From positions 1 through 18,660 of the forward strand of contig JAOPUQ010000072.1 in the NCBI GenBank assembly GCA_025963425.1: 18,660 nt of DNA, given 5' to 3'. Position numbers and translations under genes: made by a program. A model generated the notes under the pieces. That model was not told the origin of the DNA. It worked only from the letters and a program-made list of their open reading frames with translations, and did not search any database. Source of the DNA: Modestobacter sp. (lineage in GTDB: Bacteria > Actinomycetota > Actinomycetes > Mycobacteriales > Geodermatophilaceae). Within the stretch, counting starts at the first letter, position 1. Each line of letters opens with the position of its first letter. Below are positions 1 to 7,898 of this stretch, in pieces.

Positions 1-779
1 ACCAGATCGACCTGGCGGCGGCCAACCAGCGGATCAACGAGGGGATCGCGCAGAAGGTCGACGCCATCGTGATCTTCCCGCTGGACGCCAACGCCGTCGG
101 CCCCGGCGTCCAGGCCGCCAAGGACGCAGGGATCCCGGTCTTCATCTTCCAGGACATCTCCTCGATCAACGCCACCGGCAAGGTCGCCTTCCCCGACGAA
201 GCGCGGGGCAAGACCGCCGGTGAGGCGCTGGCCGAGGCGGCCGGCGGCAGCGGCACGGCGACCGTGCTGTCCGGGCTGCCGACGGACAACATCGAGAACG
301 CCGTCAAGGGCGGCGTCGCCGGCCTGCAGAGCGGCGGCATGACCCTGGTCGGGGACCCGAACAACCAGCGGAACCTGAAGGACGACGCGCCCGGTGCCCA
401 GGCGATCGCGCAGGCGATCTTCCAGAACAACCCGGACCTGACCGCCCTGCTGGTCTACAACTCCGCCTCCGCCACCGGCGCGATCGCCGCGGCCCGCCAG
501 GCCGGGCTGGACGGCAAGGTCCTGATCGGCACGATGGCCGGGGAGGACACCAACATCACCCAGCTGCAGGACGGCAGCCTGGCGGTCTCCTACGACCTGG
601 ACGGCCTGAAGTACGGCAGCGTGATGGCCGAGCTGGTCAGCGGCTCACTGACGGGCGAGACCCCCGACGGAACGGTCGTCGACGCACCTGAGGGAGCCGT
701 CTTCACCCGGGACAACGCCGATGACTTCCAGCCGTGGACGGAGCGGGTCCACTACGTCGACATCCCGTCCACCTTCTGA
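1..779 (+). CDS. Sugar ABC transporter substrate-binding protein, ribose type (5' end off window)
   Basis: This is the C-terminal 258 residues of a periplasmic-binding-protein-like (RbsB type) solute receptor. The reading frame is open from base 3 at the window edge, so the start and lipoprotein/signal region are missing. The visible part reads QIDLAAANQRINEGIAQKVD, then AIVIFPLDANAV and a GIPVFIFQD strand, the usual pattern of the hinge between the two lobes. The repeated alternation of strand and helix (TATVLSGLP, DLTALLVYNSASATGAIAAA, KVLIGTMAGED) fits the second Rossmann-like lobe. It would bind a sugar or related small polar solute outside the membrane and hand it to the permease at 2410-3390. 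The next gene's GTG start lies 27 bases past the stop, so the two are probably one transcript. The substrate cannot be read from the sequence; the neighbouring PucR gene does not settle it. Confidence 0.9.
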   Translation, partial: QIDLAAANQRINEGIAQKVDAIVIFPLDANAVGPGVQAAKDAGIPVFIFQDISSINATGKVAFPDEARGKTAGEALAEAAGGSGTATVLSGLPTDNIENAVKGGVAGLQSGGMTLVGDPNNQRNLKDDAPGAQAIAQAIFQNNPDLTALLVYNSASATGAIAAARQAGLDGKVLIGTMAGEDTNITQLQDGSLAVSYDLDGLKYGSVMAELVSGSLTGETPDGTVVDAPEGAVFTRDNADDFQPWTERVHYVDIPSTF

Positions 780-805
780 GCCGGCTGGACCGACCAGGCG
801 CTCCC

Positions 806-2413
806 GTGACTGAGGTACAGGTGTCCCCCTCGCCGGTGGCCGACTCCCCGGGCAGCTCGGCCCTGGTCGTCCGGGGACTGGTCAAGAGGTACGACGCGAC
901 CGTCGCTCTCGGCGGGGTGGACGTCGAGATCCGCCGCGGTGCGGTCACCGCCGTCGTCGGGGCGAACGGATCGGGCAAGACGACGCTGCTCAAGGTGATC
1001 TCCGGGCTGGTGCCGGCCACCGCGGGATCGGTGCACGGCCCCGATGGCAGGGCCGTGCACCACCTCGCGGACGCCCAGCGGAGCCGGATCGCCCTGGTGC
1101 CGCAGGAACCCACCGTCGCCGGTCATCTCACCGTGTGGCAGAACGTGGCCCTGGGCCGGCCGCGTGCCGCCCGGGGCCCGTTCCTCGATGACCGGCGCGC
1201 CCGCCGGCTGGCCGCCGAGGCCAGTGCCGGCCTGCTGCCACCGCACCTGCTGGAGCAACCGGCCGCCGCCCTGAACAAGTCCTCCCGTCAACTGGTGCAG
1301 CTCGCTGCCGCCGTCGCCCGGGAACCGGCGGTGATGCTGCTCGACGAGCCCACCGCCGTCCTGGACGAGGACGGCGTGCGGGCGCTGCACGCACTGGTCC
1401 GCAGGTTCGTCGCCGACGGCGGCACCGTCGTGCTGGTGTCGCACCGGCTGCGTGACGTCCTGGACCTCGCCGACTCCGTGGTCGTGTTGCGCAACGGGCT
1501 GGTCGGACACGCCGGCCCGGTCGAGCCGGGGACCGAGCGGCAGATCGTCGCGCTGCTCTCGGCGGAGGAGCGGCCGGGCCGGCGGCCGCACCGCCCCGAC
1601 CCCACCCACGTCGCCCTGGAGGCCAGGGGGTTGCTCGGCTGGCGCGGACTGCAGGTCGATTCCCTGGTCGTCCACCGCGGGGAGATCGTCGGGATCGCCG
1701 GGCAGAGCGGCAGCGGACGTTCCCGGCTGGCCGCCGTCCTCGCCGGGGCGCACCCGGCCAGCGGGCAGATCCGGGTCGACGGCCACGAGGTCGCCACCGG
1801 CAGCATCGCCGCGGCCCAGGCCGCCGGCGTCGCCTACATCCCGGAGGACCGCCAGGCGACGGCGATCCTGGCCAATCAGTCGGTGGCGGCGAACCTGCTG
1901 GTGGGCCGGGCGGAGCCCCGGTTGCGCCGTGGGCCGTTCCGGCGACGGCGGGTCGAGCGCGCCGACGCCGAGGAGCTGATCGGTCGCTTCGAGGTGCGCC
2001 CGCCGGAGCCGGATCGGCCGGCCGGGTTGCTGTCGGGCGGCAACCAGCAGAAGTTGGTCGTCGGCCGGGCACTGTCCCGTTCCCGGGTGGTCGTCGTGGC
2101 CGATGAGCCCACCCAGGGCGTTGACGCCAGTGCGCGCGGCGCCATCCACGCCGCCCTCTTCGACGCCGCGGCCGATGGAGCCGGCATCGTCGCCGTCTGC
2201 AGCGAGTTCGAGGAGCTCTTCGAGATCTCCGACCGGATCGTCGTCCTCTGTGACGGGCGCGTCGTCCTGGACCGGCCGCGCGATCTGCTCACCCCCGGCG
2301 AGGTGCTCGCCGCCTCGCTCGGGTCCCCCGTCCCGGCCGGCGTCGAGCTCGCGGGCGCCGCACCCCCGGACGTCCCCCTGTCAGACGACCGCACCCCGAA
2401 GGGCCAGCCATGA
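806..2413 (+). CDS. Sugar ABC transporter ATP-binding protein, two NBDs (RbsA-like)
   Basis: A 535-residue protein with two fused nucleotide-binding domains that energises import for the flanking receptor and permease. NBD1 has Walker A GANGSGKTT (52-60) and Walker B VMLLDEPTAVLDED. Its signature loop is degenerate (LNKSSRQLVQLA in place of LSxGQ). NBD2 has the family's usual weakened Walker A (GQSGSGRS, Arg for Lys), the YIPEDRQ segment, an intact LSGGNQQK signature and ADEPTQGVD Walker B. One weak and one strong site is typical of RbsA/MglA-type ATPases. I chose GTG 806 because the in-frame ATG at 734 would overlap the upstream gene by 46 bases and add 24 residues that do not look like an ABC domain. 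No strong ribosome site precedes 806, so the start is uncertain by several codons (another GTG is at 824). The TGA overlaps the permease ATG (ATGA), implying translational coupling. Confidence 0.92.
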   Translation: MTEVQVSPSPVADSPGSSALVVRGLVKRYDATVALGGVDVEIRRGAVTAVVGANGSGKTTLLKVISGLVPATAGSVHGPDGRAVHHLADAQRSRIALVPQEPTVAGHLTVWQNVALGRPRAARGPFLDDRRARRLAAEASAGLLPPHLLEQPAAALNKSSRQLVQLAAAVAREPAVMLLDEPTAVLDEDGVRALHALVRRFVADGGTVVLVSHRLRDVLDLADSVVVLRNGLVGHAGPVEPGTERQIVALLSAEERPGRRPHRPDPTHVALEARGLLGWRGLQVDSLVVHRGEIVGIAGQSGSGRSRLAAVLAGAHPASGQIRVDGHEVATGSIAAAQAAGVAYIPEDRQATAILANQSVAANLLVGRAEPRLRRGPFRRRRVERADAEELIGRFEVRPPEPDRPAGLLSGGNQQKLVVGRALSRSRVVVVADEPTQGVDASARGAIHAALFDAAADGAGIVAVCSEFEELFEISDRIVVLCDGRVVLDRPRDLLTPGEVLAASLGSPVPAGVELAGAAPPDVPLSDDRTPKGQP

Positions 2414-3390
2414 CCGTCACCGCCGTGCCGCCCGCGCCCACCGTCCCGGGCCGGACGCGCCGGGCGCTGCCGGGCGGCCAGCAGGCGGTCTTCCTGATCG
2501 TCATCGCGCTGATGCTGCTCGGCGCTCTGGTCTTCCTGCCGCAGCTGCGCAGTTCGAACTACCTGATGGTGCAGATGGCGACCTACTCCGCCGTGCTGAT
2601 CATGGCGCTGGGTCAGACATTCGTCGTCGTCCAGGTGGGTTTCGACCTGTCCACCGGCGCCATGCAGGGGTTCGTCGGCGGGCTGGTCTTCCTCATGGTC
2701 GGCTGGGGCCTGGCCGACGGTCCGGTCATCCTGCTCGCGCTGCTCGCCGCCGGCGCCATCGGCTACGGCGTGCACGGCCTGCTGATCGCCAAGGCGAAGA
2801 TGAACTTCTTCATCGTCACCCTGGCCAGCTTCACCATCCTGCCCAGCCTGCTCCGGGTGATCCTGGACGGGTCGAGCAAGCCGGTGTTCAGCCCGGCGCT
2901 GGACTGGTTGGCCAACGGGTCGACGATCGGCATCCGCAACCCGATCATCCTGGCGGCGGTCGTGTTCGCCGTCCTCTGGGTGGTGCTCAACCGGACGGTC
3001 TTCGGCCGGAACGTCTACGCCGTGGGCAGCAACCGGGAAGCAGCCCGGCTCGCCGGGGTGCGGGTGGACCGGGTGACGATGGCCTCCTACGCCATCTGCG
3101 CGGTGTGCGCGGGCATCGCCGGCCTCCTGCTGCTGGGCTCGCTCGGCGCGGCCGACCCCTCCGCCGGACTGGGCAACGAGTTCTTCGCGCTGACCGCCGT
3201 CCTCCTCGGCGGGACGCGGTTCTCCGGCGGTCAGGGTTCGCTGGCCGGCACCGTCCTGGGACTGCTCTTCCTCGTGGTGCTGTCGAACATCCTCCTGCTG
3301 GGCGGCATGCCGCAGTTCTGGATCGGCGCGGTGCAGGGCGTCGTGCTGTTGGCCGCCGTCGGGATCGACCGGGCACGCCGGGACGGTTGA
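2410..3390 (+). CDS. Sugar ABC transporter permease (RbsC-like)
   Basis: A 326-residue integral membrane protein of the BPD_transp_2 type, the homodimeric channel of ribose-class importers. Visible hydrophobic stretches include AVFLIVIALMLLGALVF near the N-terminus, VILLALLAAGAIGYGVHGLL, PIILAAVVFAVLWVVL and VLGLLFLVVLSNILLLGGMP. The family hallmark GRNVYAVGSNREAARLAGV near residue 200, followed by the cytoplasmic loop, is present. So are the NEFFALTAVLLGGTRFSGGQGS and GAVQGVVLLAAV segments near the end. The gene starts inside the stop of the ATPase gene (ATGA at 2410), so the stoichiometry is probably set by coupled translation. Length matches the family. An inverted repeat covers its stop codon. 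Confidence 0.93.
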   Translation: MTVTAVPPAPTVPGRTRRALPGGQQAVFLIVIALMLLGALVFLPQLRSSNYLMVQMATYSAVLIMALGQTFVVVQVGFDLSTGAMQGFVGGLVFLMVGWGLADGPVILLALLAAGAIGYGVHGLLIAKAKMNFFIVTLASFTILPSLLRVILDGSSKPVFSPALDWLANGSTIGIRNPIILAAVVFAVLWVVLNRTVFGRNVYAVGSNREAARLAGVRVDRVTMASYAICAVCAGIAGLLLLGSLGAADPSAGLGNEFFALTAVLLGGTRFSGGQGSLAGTVLGLLFLVVLSNILLLGGMPQFWIGAVQGVVLLAAVGIDRARRDG

Positions 3391-3396
3391 CCGTCC
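3381..3396. repeat. Short inverted repeat over the permease stop codon
   Basis: GGACGGT, a 2-base centre, then ACCGTCC, overlapping the TGA of the permease (3388-3390). An 8-bp palindrome GTCCGGAC (3393-3400) overlaps its right arm. It sits 24-43 bases before the PucR start. It could be a small attenuating hairpin between the transporter and the regulator, or an operator for PucR. The stem is short and the region GC-rich, so chance is possible. Confidence 0.3.
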
Positions 3397-3423
3397 GGAC
3401 AGGCCCAGGAGCATGATCACCAA

Positions 3424-5037
3424 ATGCCGGACCAGACGCCGTTCGTGAGCCTCGGGCAGCTGCTCGCGCTGGGGCTGCTGCCCGGCCACGATGTGGTCGC
3501 CGGTGGCTCGGCGCTGCACCGCCCCCTACGGGCCGTCATCCCGGGCACGGCGCCACGCCGGATCGGGGACGTGCGGGCGGGCACCCTGGTCGTGTTCGAG
3601 GGCGGGCAGCTCGACGTCACCGACGTGACCGCCGACCTCGCCCTGCGGCTCGGTCACAGCGCCGGGATCGCCGGACTGGTGCTGGAGCGCCCGGCCGGGT
3701 CGGTGCCGCTGGCGACCCGGCGGCTCGCGGACAAGTTCGGCATCCCGCTGGTGCTCCTCGAGTCCGTCGACCCGGCCGCGGTGGTGGCTGCCCTGGACCC
3801 CTACGTCCGGGGACCGGAGGTCGTCGGGGCGAAGATGGTGAGCCAGACAGCGCTGCGACTGGGCAGCAGCCCGCAGACCCCGGACGCGCTGGTGTCGGCG
3901 CTGTGCCAGACCCTGAACAACCCGGTGGCGCTGATCGACAGCGAGGGGCGGCTGGTCGCCGGCGCGCCCCTCGCCCAGCAGGCCCTGGTCACCGGTGGGC
4001 TGGTCGGTCACCTGCAGCTACGCCAACCGGCCGCCTCCACCCAGGCGCAGGAGGACTGCGTCGTGATCCTGCAGCCACTCCTGCTCGCCCGCGGCGGACC
4101 CGCGAACCTGTGGCTGGTCGCCCGGCTCCCGCAGGGCGGCCCCTCGTTGGTCGACCCGGCCCGTCAGTCGCTGCGCATCGGGGCTTGGGCGTTCACGTCC
4201 TACCTGGCCACCCAGTCCCTGGCGGCCGAGCAGCAGAGTCGTCAGCGGGCACTCCTGCTCACCGACATCCTGGAGCACGCGGAGACGCCGCCGCGACGGA
4301 CCGTGGAGCGGGCGACGGCAGCCGGCTGGCGATTGTCCGGCTGGCACACGGCCGTGCACCTGGCGGTCAACCAGCCGGCCGGCCGGGCCCGTCCGTCCGA
4401 CCTCAAGCTCCGGCTCGAGGAGTCCCTGGCCCAGGAAGGGTTGTCCGTCGACCTGGTCGACCGCCCTGAGGGGTGGGTCCTCTGGACGACGTCGGACGTC
4501 GAACCGGAGCCGCAGGAGGGCATCCAGCTCACCCGGCAGGTGCACCTGGCGCTGCTGCGGGAGGAACGTGACCGGCTCCGACTACGACTGTGCGCCGGCA
4601 TCGGGCGGCCCCGCCCGGGCACCGCCGGGCTCAAGCGTTCGCTGCACGAGGCGAAGCAGGCCGCGCTGCTCGCCCGCACGCAGGAGCGGGCCGGCGCGGT
4701 CGAGCACATCGACGCGATGAGCCTCAAGCGTCTCCTGCTGGGCTGGTACGCATCGGGCCCGCTGCGCGAGGTGGCCGCTGAGCTGCTCGCCCCGCTGCGG
4801 GACGTCGACCCCTCCGGTGAGCTCGTGCGCACGCTGGGCACCTACCTCGACCACGAGTCCTCCGCCACGACGACGGCCATCGTGCTCGGCGTCCACCGCA
4901 ACACAGTGCTGCACCGGCTCGACCGCATCCGGGGGCTGCTGGCTGTCGACCTGTCCCGGCCCGACGAGCGCCTGGTGGCGCACCTGGCCACCCGGGTGGC
5001 CGGGGTCGAGGAGCCGCTGGAGTCCGACGGCGACTGA
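3424..5037 (+). CDS. PucR family transcriptional regulator
   Basis: A 537-residue regulator. The N-terminal third (about 8-130: FVSLGQLLALGLLPGHDVVA, RIGDVRAGTLVVFEG, LADKFGIPLVLLE) is the PucR ligand-sensing domain. The middle (about 270-420) resembles the CdaR GGDEF-like module. The C-terminus holds the HTH_30 DNA-binding domain (LVRTLGTYLDHE, then SATTTAIVLGVHRNTVLHRL from 480). PucR proteins commonly control purine, amino acid or amine catabolism and transport, activating their targets when a metabolite binds. ATG 3424 follows an AGGAG (3407-3411). The ATG at 3414 is in another frame and closes quickly. The gene lies 33 bases after the permease on the same strand, so it could be co-transcribed with the ABC operon and control it or the neighbouring amine-oxidase operon. 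The effector is unknown. Confidence 0.92.
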   Translation: MPDQTPFVSLGQLLALGLLPGHDVVAGGSALHRPLRAVIPGTAPRRIGDVRAGTLVVFEGGQLDVTDVTADLALRLGHSAGIAGLVLERPAGSVPLATRRLADKFGIPLVLLESVDPAAVVAALDPYVRGPEVVGAKMVSQTALRLGSSPQTPDALVSALCQTLNNPVALIDSEGRLVAGAPLAQQALVTGGLVGHLQLRQPAASTQAQEDCVVILQPLLLARGGPANLWLVARLPQGGPSLVDPARQSLRIGAWAFTSYLATQSLAAEQQSRQRALLLTDILEHAETPPRRTVERATAAGWRLSGWHTAVHLAVNQPAGRARPSDLKLRLEESLAQEGLSVDLVDRPEGWVLWTTSDVEPEPQEGIQLTRQVHLALLREERDRLRLRLCAGIGRPRPGTAGLKRSLHEAKQAALLARTQERAGAVEHIDAMSLKRLLLGWYASGPLREVAAELLAPLRDVDPSGELVRTLGTYLDHESSATTTAIVLGVHRNTVLHRLDRIRGLLAVDLSRPDERLVAHLATRVAGVEEPLESDGD

Positions 5038-5080
5038 GCGGCCGGGCACTCCGCCTCGGTACTGCGGGGGGGACGAGCGG

Positions 5081-5767
5081 TCAGCCGTGGCTGTGCTGCC
5101 CCACCTCCGGCGCTGCGACTCCTCCGTCGTGATGACGGGCCAGCCCACCCCGCACGTGGGCGACCATCACGGCGCCGGCGTGGTCGGGGTCCCCGCTGCG
5201 CAGTGCCGCCAGCACCTCGGCGTGGTCGGTGACCAGGTCGATCCCGGCATCGGCGGACGCGTAGTAGTCGCCCCAGGCCTGCCGGGTCACGCTGCGGCCC
5301 CACAGGTCGTCGAAGAACTCCAGCAGGAAGGGGTTGCCCGCAGCTTCGACGACGGCGCGGTGCGCCAGCCGGTTGGCCTGGAAGGCGCCGCGGCCGGTGG
5401 GCTCCGCCGTGGCCGACAGCCGGTGCAGTTCGGACTCGATGTCGGCGACCGCACAGGCCGCACGGGCGGCGACCAGGCGGGCCGCGTGGCCCTCCACGGC
5501 CTCGCGCACCTCGTAGAGCTGCGCGATCTCCGGTTGGGACAGTTCCCGGACGACGTAGCCGCGCGTGCCGGCGGGCCGCACGATCCCCTCCCGCTCCATG
5601 CGCTGCAGGGCGTCACGCAGCGGCGTGCGACTGATCCCCAGCCGTTCGGCGAGCACGTCCTGAACCAGGCGGTCGCCCGGCACCAGGTGCCCGGCCAGCA
5701 GTGCCTCGGTCAGCCGCTGGTGAGCCAGCTCCGCCAGCGAGCTGCCCCGGATCGGTTCCCACTCCAT
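5081..5767 (-). CDS. GntR family transcriptional regulator, FCD (FadR-type) subfamily
   Basis: A 228-residue regulator. The winged helix-turn-helix spans about 10-75 (LAGHLVPGDRLVQDVLAERL, GISRTPLRDALQRMEREG, GTRGYVV wing). The all-helical FCD effector domain spans about 80-215. Residues in the places of the FCD metal/ligand site are N132, H136, H182 and H204 (ANRLAHRAVVEAAGN; VTDHAEVL; VAHVRGG). The Asn replaces the more usual Asp. The gene is divergent from the amine oxidase with 130 bases between the two starts. That is the classic layout for a regulator acting on its neighbour and on itself, and a perfect palindrome in that gap is a likely operator. Upstream of the ATG is a GAGGG ribosome site. 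It converges with PucR, with 43 bases between the stops. It most likely represses the amine-oxidase operon until the amine or its aldehyde/acid product binds; this role is inferred from position. Confidence 0.93.
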   Translation of the reverse strand: MEWEPIRGSSLAELAHQRLTEALLAGHLVPGDRLVQDVLAERLGISRTPLRDALQRMEREGIVRPAGTRGYVVRELSQPEIAQLYEVREAVEGHAARLVAARAACAVADIESELHRLSATAEPTGRGAFQANRLAHRAVVEAAGNPFLLEFFDDLWGRSVTRQAWGDYYASADAGIDLVTDHAEVLAALRSGDPDHAGAVMVAHVRGGLARHHDGGVAAPEVGQHSHG

Positions 5768-5786
5768 GAATCACCCTCTCTAGCAG

Positions 5787-5802
5787 TGTGACTGCGATCA
5801 CG
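5787..5802. promoter_or_regulatory. Candidate CRP/cAMP-receptor site in the divergent control region
   Basis: TGTGA-CTGCGA-TCACG fits the CRP consensus TGTGAN6TCACA in nine of ten fixed positions. Actinobacterial Crp/GlxR proteins use the same motif. It is flanked by direct TCTAG copies (5779-5783 and 5803-5807). It lies upstream of the proposed -35 of the amine-oxidase promoter, so it could tie amine use to carbon status. It could equally act on the divergent GntR gene. Confidence 0.45.
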
Positions 5803-5810
5803 TCTAGGCC

Positions 5811-5839
5811 TTGGCGGCGGACCGTGCACCGTATACGGT
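5811..5839 (+). promoter_or_regulatory. Candidate promoter of the amine-oxidase operon with overlapping GntR operator
   Basis: TTGGCG (5811-5816), 17 bases, then TACGGT (5834-5839) fits an actinobacterial -35/-10 pair. The -10 lies inside the perfect 12-bp palindrome ACCGTATACGGT (5828-5839). A wider repeat GGACCGT (5819-5825) / ACGGTCC (5835-5841) overlaps it. GTATAC-centred palindromes are typical FadR-type GntR operators. Binding here would block RNA polymerase, which supports repression by the divergent regulator. Confidence 0.45.
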
Positions 5840-5897
5840 CCCGCCACTGGCCGCGCGCAGCGCCCCAGCCCCGGTACGGCACTCCCGAGGAGACCCC

Positions 5898-7898
5898 GTG
5901 GCAGTCCAGTCCGTCGACGTATTCAGCCCCGTGTCCAGCGGCCATCCGCTGGACCCGCTCAGCCCCGAGGAGATGCGCCGGACGGCGGAGATCCTGCGCA
6001 CCGACCGGTCCCTCGGGTCCCAGGTCCGATTCGTCTCCGTCACGCTGCGGGAGCCGACGAAGCAGGAGGTGCGCCAGCACGGCGACACCGGCGCTGCGTG
6101 CGAACGCGCCGCCTCCGTGGTGCTCTACGACCGCGGTGCCCAGCAGACCATCGAGACGGTCGTGTCGCTGACCGAGGGCGCCGTCACCGCCTGGCGCGTC
6201 GTGGACGGCGTCCAGCCGGGCGTGATGCTGGAGGAGTTCTTCAGCACCGAGGAGATCACGCGCGCCGACCCCCGCTGGCAGGAAGCCATGCGACGGCGCG
6301 GGATCACCGACTTCTCCCTGGCCATGATCGACCCCTGGGCGGCCGGCTACGACATCGAGGACCCGCTCGGGCGACGGCTGATCCGGCCGCTGACCTTCGT
6401 GCGTTCCGGCCCGGACGACAACGGCTACGCCCGCCCGGTCGAGGGACTGGTGGTGCTGGTCGACCTGGACCTCATGCAGGTCGTCGACGTGCGTGACCAC
6501 GGCGTGGTGCCGCTGCCGGAGAAGGCGGGCAACTACATGCCGGAGCTGATGTTCGACGGGGACAACCGCCCGGCGCACACCGCCGTCCGCAGCGACCTGC
6601 GTCCGATCGACATCACCCAGCCCGAGGGTCCCAGCTTCACCGTCGACGGCTACGCGGTCAGCTGGCAGAAGTGGCGGCTGCGGGTCGGCTACACGCCCCG
6701 CGAGGGCCTGGTGCTGCACCAGATCGGCTACGAGGACCGGGGTCGGGTGCGTCCGGTGGTCTACCGCGCGTCCCTGTCGGAGATGTACATCCCCTACGCC
6801 GACCCGGCGCCGACCCACCGGATCAAGAACGTCTTCGACGAGGGCGAGTACGGGATCGGGTTGCTGCTGAACCCGCTCCAGCTGGGCTGCGACTGCCTCG
6901 GGGAGATCCACTACTTCGACGCCGTCGCCAACGACCAGGACGGCCAGCCCCTGACCATCCCCAACGCCATCTGCATGCACGAGGAGGACTACGGCGTCGG
7001 CTGGAAGCACACCGACTTCCGGACCGAGAAGATGGAGGTGCGCCGCTCCCGCCGGCTGGTCATCTCCTGCTTCGCCACCGTGGGCAACTACGAGTACGGG
7101 TTCTTCTGGTACCTCTACACCGACGGGACGATCCAGTTCGAGGTCAAGCTCACCGGCGTCATCTCCACCGGGGCGATCCCGGTGGGCGAGCAGCCCCGCT
7201 TCGGCACGCTCGTGGCCCCGGGGCTGTACGGGCCCCACCACCAGCACTTCTTCAACGTGCGCCTGGACATGCAGGTCGACGGGGACGGCAACTCGGTCTA
7301 CGAGGTGGACGCCGCCGCCCTGCCGCCGGGGCCCGACAACCCCTACGGCAACGCCTGGATCGCCCAGCGCAAGCAGCTGACCCGGGAGAGCGAGGCCCAG
7401 CGGCTGTTCGACCCGTTCGTGGCCCGGACCTGGCACATCGCCAACCCCAGCTCGGTGAACGAACTGGGCCAGCCGGCCACCTACAAGCTGATGCCCGGGG
7501 ACAACGTGCTGCCCCTGCAGCAGGAGGGCTCACAGGCCTGGACCCGGGCCCAGTTCGCCTACAAGCACCTGTGGGTGACCGCCTACGACCCGGCCGAGAT
7601 GTTCGCCGCCGGGGACTACCCCAACCAGTCCCAGAACGCCGGTGGTCTGCCCGAGTTCGTCAAGGCCGACCGTTCGCTGGACGACCAGGACATCGTCGTC
7701 TGGTACTCCTTCGGCGCCCACCACGTCGTCCGCCCCGAGGACTGGCCGGTGATGCCGGTCAGCTACGCCGGCTTCCACCTCAAGCCGGTCGGCTTCTTCG
7801 ACGGCAACCCTGCGCTGGACATGCCCCGTTCGACACCCGCCTGCCACGCCGGCGGGGCACCGGTGGACGGCAGCGCCGCCGGACCGGTGGCCGAGTGA
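5898..7898 (+). CDS. Copper-containing primary-amine oxidase (TPQ cofactor)
   Basis: A 666-residue copper amine oxidase that turns a primary amine, O2 and water into aldehyde, H2O2 and ammonia. All catalytic parts are visible. The TPQ-precursor Tyr398 sits in TVGNYEYG. Copper ligands are H448 and H450 (PHHQH) and H609 (AHHVVRPEDW). The catalytic base is D314 in NVFDEGEYG. The spacings D314-Y398 (84) and H450-H609 (159) match the Arthrobacter globiformis enzyme as I recall it (D298-Y382; H433-H592). The C-terminus GFFDGNPALDMP is also family-typical. There is no obvious signal peptide, so it is probably cytoplasmic like other actinobacterial members. I chose GTG 5898 because GAGGAGA (5887-5893) precedes it and MRRTAEILR-type D2 sequence begins soon after. 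The frame is open further upstream only through promoter DNA. Substrate (tyramine, phenylethylamine, histamine or other) cannot be decided here. The stop overlaps the permease start. Confidence 0.96.
   Translation: MAVQSVDVFSPVSSGHPLDPLSPEEMRRTAEILRTDRSLGSQVRFVSVTLREPTKQEVRQHGDTGAACERAASVVLYDRGAQQTIETVVSLTEGAVTAWRVVDGVQPGVMLEEFFSTEEITRADPRWQEAMRRRGITDFSLAMIDPWAAGYDIEDPLGRRLIRPLTFVRSGPDDNGYARPVEGLVVLVDLDLMQVVDVRDHGVVPLPEKAGNYMPELMFDGDNRPAHTAVRSDLRPIDITQPEGPSFTVDGYAVSWQKWRLRVGYTPREGLVLHQIGYEDRGRVRPVVYRASLSEMYIPYADPAPTHRIKNVFDEGEYGIGLLLNPLQLGCDCLGEIHYFDAVANDQDGQPLTIPNAICMHEEDYGVGWKHTDFRTEKMEVRRSRRLVISCFATVGNYEYGFFWYLYTDGTIQFEVKLTGVISTGAIPVGEQPRFGTLVAPGLYGPHHQHFFNVRLDMQVDGDGNSVYEVDAAALPPGPDNPYGNAWIAQRKQLTRESEAQRLFDPFVARTWHIANPSSVNELGQPATYKLMPGDNVLPLQQEGSQAWTRAQFAYKHLWVTAYDPAEMFAAGDYPNQSQNAGGLPEFVKADRSLDDQDIVVWYSFGAHHVVRPEDWPVMPVSYAGFHLKPVGFFDGNPALDMPRSTPACHAGGAPVDGSAAGPVAE

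Noticed and set aside
1876..3519. 547-codon minus-strand frame across the ATPase and permease genes
   Set aside because: It spans two well-supported coupled genes and has no recognisable domain.
5613..7436. 607-codon open frame on the minus strand opposite the amine oxidase
   Set aside because: It mirrors the oxidase codons, its text is Gly/Val/His/Asp-repetitive with no known motif, and all catalytic residues lie on the plus strand.
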